A stretch of DNA of 64,000 nucleotides, taken from Lutibacter sp. (GTDB lineage: Bacteria; Bacteroidota; Bacteroidia; Flavobacteriales; Flavobacteriaceae). The number at the start of each line of letters is the position of its first letter. Within the stretch, counting starts at the first letter, position 1. The translations under genes and the position numbers were made by a program. Shown here piece after piece: positions 61,119 through 64,000 of this stretch. The stretch lies in NCBI GenBank assembly GCA_030683995.1, contig JAUXPH010000048.1:1-64000 (forward strand), written 5' to 3'. The notes under the pieces were generated by a model, which was given only the letters and a program-made list of their open reading frames with translations, made no database searches and was not told the DNA's origin.

Positions 61119-62288
61119 TTAATACCGCAGCAAGGCATTCATTGGGTGGCCGGGATAAGGCATTTCTTCCGGCGCTAAAAAATATACTTTTCCGCCTTGC
61201 AAAAAAGTGGATACTGCACTTAAATCGCTTAAAGAAGCGTTATTTAATTCCGTTTTTTTACGAAATATCAAACGATTGGTTTGTTGGTCGAAAACACCAA
61301 ATTCAGCTGCCCCATTTTCAACAAAAAGCGTGTCTATTTTTCCGTTTATTGCTGCGGGCACTATTTCTGAAATTTGATAAGAGGTTTTAGGTGTATGGTA
61401 TAATTCATTGTATTGAAGCAATTTAGTTTCTTTTATTTTTTCAAAATAGGGGTGAACCAGTTTCCAGGATTTCTGGTGAAGTCTTGTTTTGTTTTTAAAT
61501 TCCGAATCACCTGCAATATAATTTTCAAGCAAATTTGGATAGGTGTTTGCTTCTTTATAAAGTCCGAATACGGGATCGGCGCAAGCAATAACAAGCGGTG
61601 CTTTTTTATTTTCAATGACTTTGTTGATGCCGTTGTCTATCGCTCTGAAAAAAGTAAAAAGCTCTTTTTTTAGATCATCGTTTCCGGGATTCTTTCCGTG
61701 AAATGTTCCGGTTGTTTGAGCATTTTGCCCGCCCCTGAATTGCAGCATATTTTGCTTAAAGTCAAAACCCACAGCTTCTTCCAATTGCGCTGGCGCAAAA
61801 TCTTCAATATAAATATCCTGATAGCCATATTTATTGGCTTCATAAAGTTTTACGTAATCCTGACTCAATTCCAACAAATAATATTCGTCATCTTCATGAT
61901 ATAAAGGCAATAACGGCATAAGATAAAAATGATCGCTCACGTTTGTTTTTATTTCAAATGAAATAGGAAGCGTGTAATAATTCATCTCGTTTTTATCCAA
62001 AAATATGGCCAATCCATCCGATGGATTTCGCCACAATTCAATATCGGATATTAACGCTTCAACAGGCTTCAAATAATTTTTGATTTCTTGGGAATCCATT
62101 TCATGGCGCTCTAGATCTTTAGAAACTTCTTTTAAACATTGTTTTAAAGTTGCTTGCGCAATGCGTGCATTTTGCTCTTTACCGTCCTTGTGCATCGGAA
62201 GATACATGGAAACGCAATGAAGTCCGTGCGTATTAACTAAGTTTTCAAAAATTGTTTTTGGTAACGGATGTTTTATGGCTACTGACAT
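61119..62288 (-). CDS. baeRF-type (archaeo-eukaryotic release-factor-like) protein
   Basis: This 389-residue protein matches the bacterial relatives of eRF1/Pelota, probably family baeRF7. Features are the N-terminal GLHCVSMYLPMHKDGKEQNARIAQ, the middle-domain GLAIFLDKNEMNYYTLPISFE, and APLVIACADPVFGLYKEAN in the third domain. VENGAAEFGVFDQ lies near the end, followed by LAPEEMPYPGHPMNALLRY. The GGQ-like motif of true release factors is only partly present (FRGGQNAQTTGTFHG, containing GGQ). Such proteins are thought to act on stalled ribosomes or in stress, but this is a family-level inference. Its surroundings (dodecin, UspA) are also stress related. Confidence 0.85.
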   Translation of the reverse strand: MSVAIKHPLPKTIFENLVNTHGLHCVSMYLPMHKDGKEQNARIAQATLKQCLKEVSKDLERHEMDSQEIKNYLKPVEALISDIELWRNPSDGLAIFLDKNEMNYYTLPISFEIKTNVSDHFYLMPLLPLYHEDDEYYLLELSQDYVKLYEANKYGYQDIYIEDFAPAQLEEAVGFDFKQNMLQFRGGQNAQTTGTFHGKNPGNDDLKKELFTFFRAIDNGINKVIENKKAPLVIACADPVFGLYKEANTYPNLLENYIAGDSEFKNKTRLHQKSWKLVHPYFEKIKETKLLQYNELYHTPKTSYQISEIVPAAINGKIDTLFVENGAAEFGVFDQQTNRLIFRKKTELNNASLSDLSAVSTFLQGGKVYFLAPEEMPYPGHPMNALLRY

Positions 62289-62489
62289 AATGAAGAATTT
62301 TGTTCTAAATTAAAAACAGTTTGCGATAATTAAAATGATATTCCTCAAAATGGGATAATTGTTTTACTGTTTATTCGTTTGAAACTATTATTTCAAACAT
62401 CCGTCTTCCGTCTCCCGTCTCCCCCCAAAACTGATATTAATCAATTCGAACAGTTGATATTTCTCAAGGCAAAAGAAAAACTGGATTTA

Positions 62490-62497
62490 TAACTTTG
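62490..62497 (+). promoter_or_regulatory. Bacteroidota -7 box
   Basis: TAACTTTG matches TAnnTTTG, 17 bp upstream of the lipoprotein gene ATG at 62515. The -33 element is not clear. Confidence 0.4.
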
Positions 62498-62514
62498 AAA
62501 TAAAACTTACTGAT

Positions 62515-63153
62515 ATGAAAAAAATTGGGTTATTTATAGGAATAATACTATTAGTGGCTTGTTCTTCAGCCCGATTTGTGGACAGCTGGAAAAACAAGGA
62601 AATTATTTCTTTTGAACCCAAAAAAATGTTGGTGGTTGGCATTGCTGATAACCTGGCTGCCCGAAAAATACTTGAAGAAAAATTGAAAAATGCCTTGATT
62701 ATTCGAAATATTTATGCGGTGGAAAGTATGGCTGTTTTGGACAATGGATTTACCGGTTCCAAAAAAAATGAAGAAGAAATTGATGAAATGGTCAAAAAAA
62801 TTGCCGACGAAGGTTTTGATACCGTGGTAATTACCTCAGTGAAAGGCGTTGATGAACGGGTCAATTATCACACAGAATATTATCCGACTATTGGTGACCG
62901 CTGGTCGCAATTTGGACGTTATTATTATTGGAATCAAGAAATTTATTACACCCCGCGATATTACAATTCCTATAAAGTTTATAATGTTGAAACGGTTATT
63001 TATACGATCAGCCAAGACGACAGCAAATCGCTTGTTTGGGTAGGTGCCTTTAATTTGGCGGATCCGCAAACAATTATTGCGAGCGTCAACAATTATGTCA
63101 ACAACATCATAAAACAGCTTGAACGTGAAAAGTTGATTAAAACGCTACGATAA
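62515..63153 (+). CDS. Hypothetical lipoprotein (DUF4136-like)
   Basis: This 212-residue lipoprotein has lipobox LVAC with Cys16. The N-terminal SARFVDSWKNKE and following KKMLVVGIADNLAARKILEEKLKNAL resemble DUF4136-type lipoproteins. A Tyr/Trp-rich mid-section (RWSQFGRYYYWNQEIYYTPRYY) stands out, and the C-terminus is helical. The function is not known. It is convergent with the universal stress gene, only 8 bp apart. Confidence 0.75.
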   Translation: MKKIGLFIGIILLVACSSARFVDSWKNKEIISFEPKKMLVVGIADNLAARKILEEKLKNALIIRNIYAVESMAVLDNGFTGSKKNEEEIDEMVKKIADEGFDTVVITSVKGVDERVNYHTEYYPTIGDRWSQFGRYYYWNQEIYYTPRYYNSYKVYNVETVIYTISQDDSKSLVWVGAFNLADPQTIIASVNNYVNNIIKQLEREKLIKTLR

Positions 63154-63161
63154 TGTTAACA

Positions 63162-64000
63162 TTAATAATTAGCTTCGTTAAAACTTAACAAAGGAATTTT
63201 TCCGAAGGATTCCATTTCTTTGACCATATCGCGTTGAAACAACTTTTTTAGAAATCCGCTTTTTTCACGTTCCAACATTGCAACCATATCTATTTTATTG
63301 CTGTCTAAATAGGCTTTAAGCGCTCCAAATATTGTTTCAGAAAACAATACCTTAAATTTAATTTTTTGATAGGTCACTTTTTGCTCCACCATTTCTTTAA
63401 ACCAATCCATTTTTATGTTTGCGTCGCCAATTATGCTTGGCGCGATATGGACGACGGTAATTTTTGCACCGAACTTTTTGGCAATTTGGGATAATTTATA
63501 AATAGCGCCAATATCTTCCTGTTCAAAATCGGTTGCGTAAACTATTTTTTTAAGATTTTCGCTTGCGCTTTTAGGAACCAACAAAACCGGACAAGGCGCT
63601 TTTTCAATAAGGCTCATAGAAGTGTCGCCCATAAAAAGCTCTTTAATGGCGCTTTCTTTTTTCATCCCAATAACAATCATAAAGGCTTTGTTTTCCGCCG
63701 CTTTTGCAAGAATTCCGTGCGATACGGACAAATTTTCAAATGCTTCTGTTTTTACATTCATCCCGGCCAAATCTTTTCCCAAGTGTTTTTTGCAGAAATT
63801 TTTTAGCTTTGTGTTGTGTTTCTTAAGCGTTGTTTTTTCGAGTTCATCGTAAAAAATGTCAAATTCCAATCCCAACATCATCGGCAGGCTGTAAATATGG
63901 ATTACCAACAAATTGGTGCCCAATTTTGAACTTAACCCAGATGCATATTTTAAGGCGGTTACAGCATTTTTTGAATAATCTGAAGCAAAAATTATTGTTT
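63162..64000 (-). CDS. Universal stress protein, tandem domain (5' end beyond window)
   Basis: This is a UspA-family protein. The reading frame stays open to the right edge: the codons for TIIFASDYSKNAVTALKYAS lie upstream of position 63923, so the true start is outside the window. Two Usp domains are present. The second begins PCPVLLVPKSASENLKKIVYATDFEQEDIGAIYKL. The first ends GILAKAAENKAFMIVIGMKKE, with MGDTSMSLIEKAPCPVLLVP as the G-x2-G-like region. Usp proteins help survival under starvation or redox stress. The TTG at 63923 is not a sensible start. Confidence 0.9.
   Translation of the reverse strand, partial: TIIFASDYSKNAVTALKYASGLSSKLGTNLLVIHIYSLPMMLGLEFDIFYDELEKTTLKKHNTKLKNFCKKHLGKDLAGMNVKTEAFENLSVSHGILAKAAENKAFMIVIGMKKESAIKELFMGDTSMSLIEKAPCPVLLVPKSASENLKKIVYATDFEQEDIGAIYKLSQIAKKFGAKITVVHIAPSIIGDANIKMDWFKEMVEQKVTYQKIKFKVLFSETIFGALKAYLDSNKIDMVAMLEREKSGFLKKLFQRDMVKEMESFGKIPLLSFNEANY

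Noticed and set aside
63922-64000. Start of the universal stress gene inside the window
   Set aside because: The codon at 63923 is TTG inside the first Usp domain; family-typical residues continue to the edge.

Overview
The window comes from a low-GC member of the Bacteroidota, almost certainly class Flavobacteriia. It carries a SusC/SusD pair, the gliding and type IX secretion genes gldJ and porV, a protein with a type IX (Por) C-terminal sorting domain, many lipoproteins, and promoters of the Bacteroidota TTTG / TAnnTTTG type. Strong Shine-Dalgarno sites are not evident. I cannot name the genus from the sequence alone.

Layout. 0.2-7.8 kb holds core metabolism and membrane energisation: an acyl-CoA dehydrogenase, a Glu/Leu-type amino-acid dehydrogenase with a structured leader, NhaD, an ExbB-ExbD-TonB set, and FolC. 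8-11.3 kb holds poorly characterised exported proteins and a tRNA-Val gene whose 3' end and terminator recur about 0.6 kb downstream. 11.4-40.8 kb is a starch/maltodextrin utilisation locus. Its left arm (minus strand) reads susC, susD, a SusE/F-like lipoprotein with three starch-binding repeats, a T9SS-secreted GH13 amylase and a fibronectin-like lipoprotein. Its right arm (plus strand) reads a LacI regulator, an MFS sugar transporter, beta-phosphoglucomutase, GH65 maltose phosphorylase, GH13, GH13 (SusA-like), an esterase-like lipoprotein, GH31, GH13, GH97 (SusB-like) and GH13. 40.8-43.9 kb holds pfkA, gapA and a BadF-type sugar kinase. 44-51 kb holds murF, gldJ, porV, cdd, a truncated haemoglobin and a FabH-like enzyme. 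51-58.5 kb holds nnr, accA, a DMT transporter, an LptF/G permease, tgt and rluF. 58.6-64 kb is a stress-flavoured end: DUF502 protein, methyltransferase, dodecin, a baeRF-type release-factor homologue, a lipoprotein and a universal stress protein cut by the window edge.

How the genes work together (inferred from families). Surface amylases cut starch and SusC/D imports maltodextrins. Periplasmic GH13, GH31 and GH97 enzymes trim them, and the MFS protein brings maltose into the cytoplasm. Maltose phosphorylase and beta-phosphoglucomutase then make glucose plus glucose-6-phosphate, and the adjacent pfkA and gapA continue glycolysis. Related operator-like sites (core CGCAAACGTT) lie between susC and lacI and upstream of the MFS gene.

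Most notable observations: (1) SusD contains an in-frame insertion of a SusE/F-type starch-binding repeat, the same module found three times in the next gene; (2) two miniature inverted-repeat elements have exact target-site duplications (11.43-11.56 kb and 60.86-61.10 kb), the first inserted into another dispersed repeat; (3) an 88-bp element with a tiny ORF is duplicated upstream of GH65 and GH97, bracketing 11.3 kb; (4) porU is absent from its usual place between gldJ and porV; (5) Tgt lacks the zinc-binding cysteines; (6) several dispersed repeat families abut gene ends.
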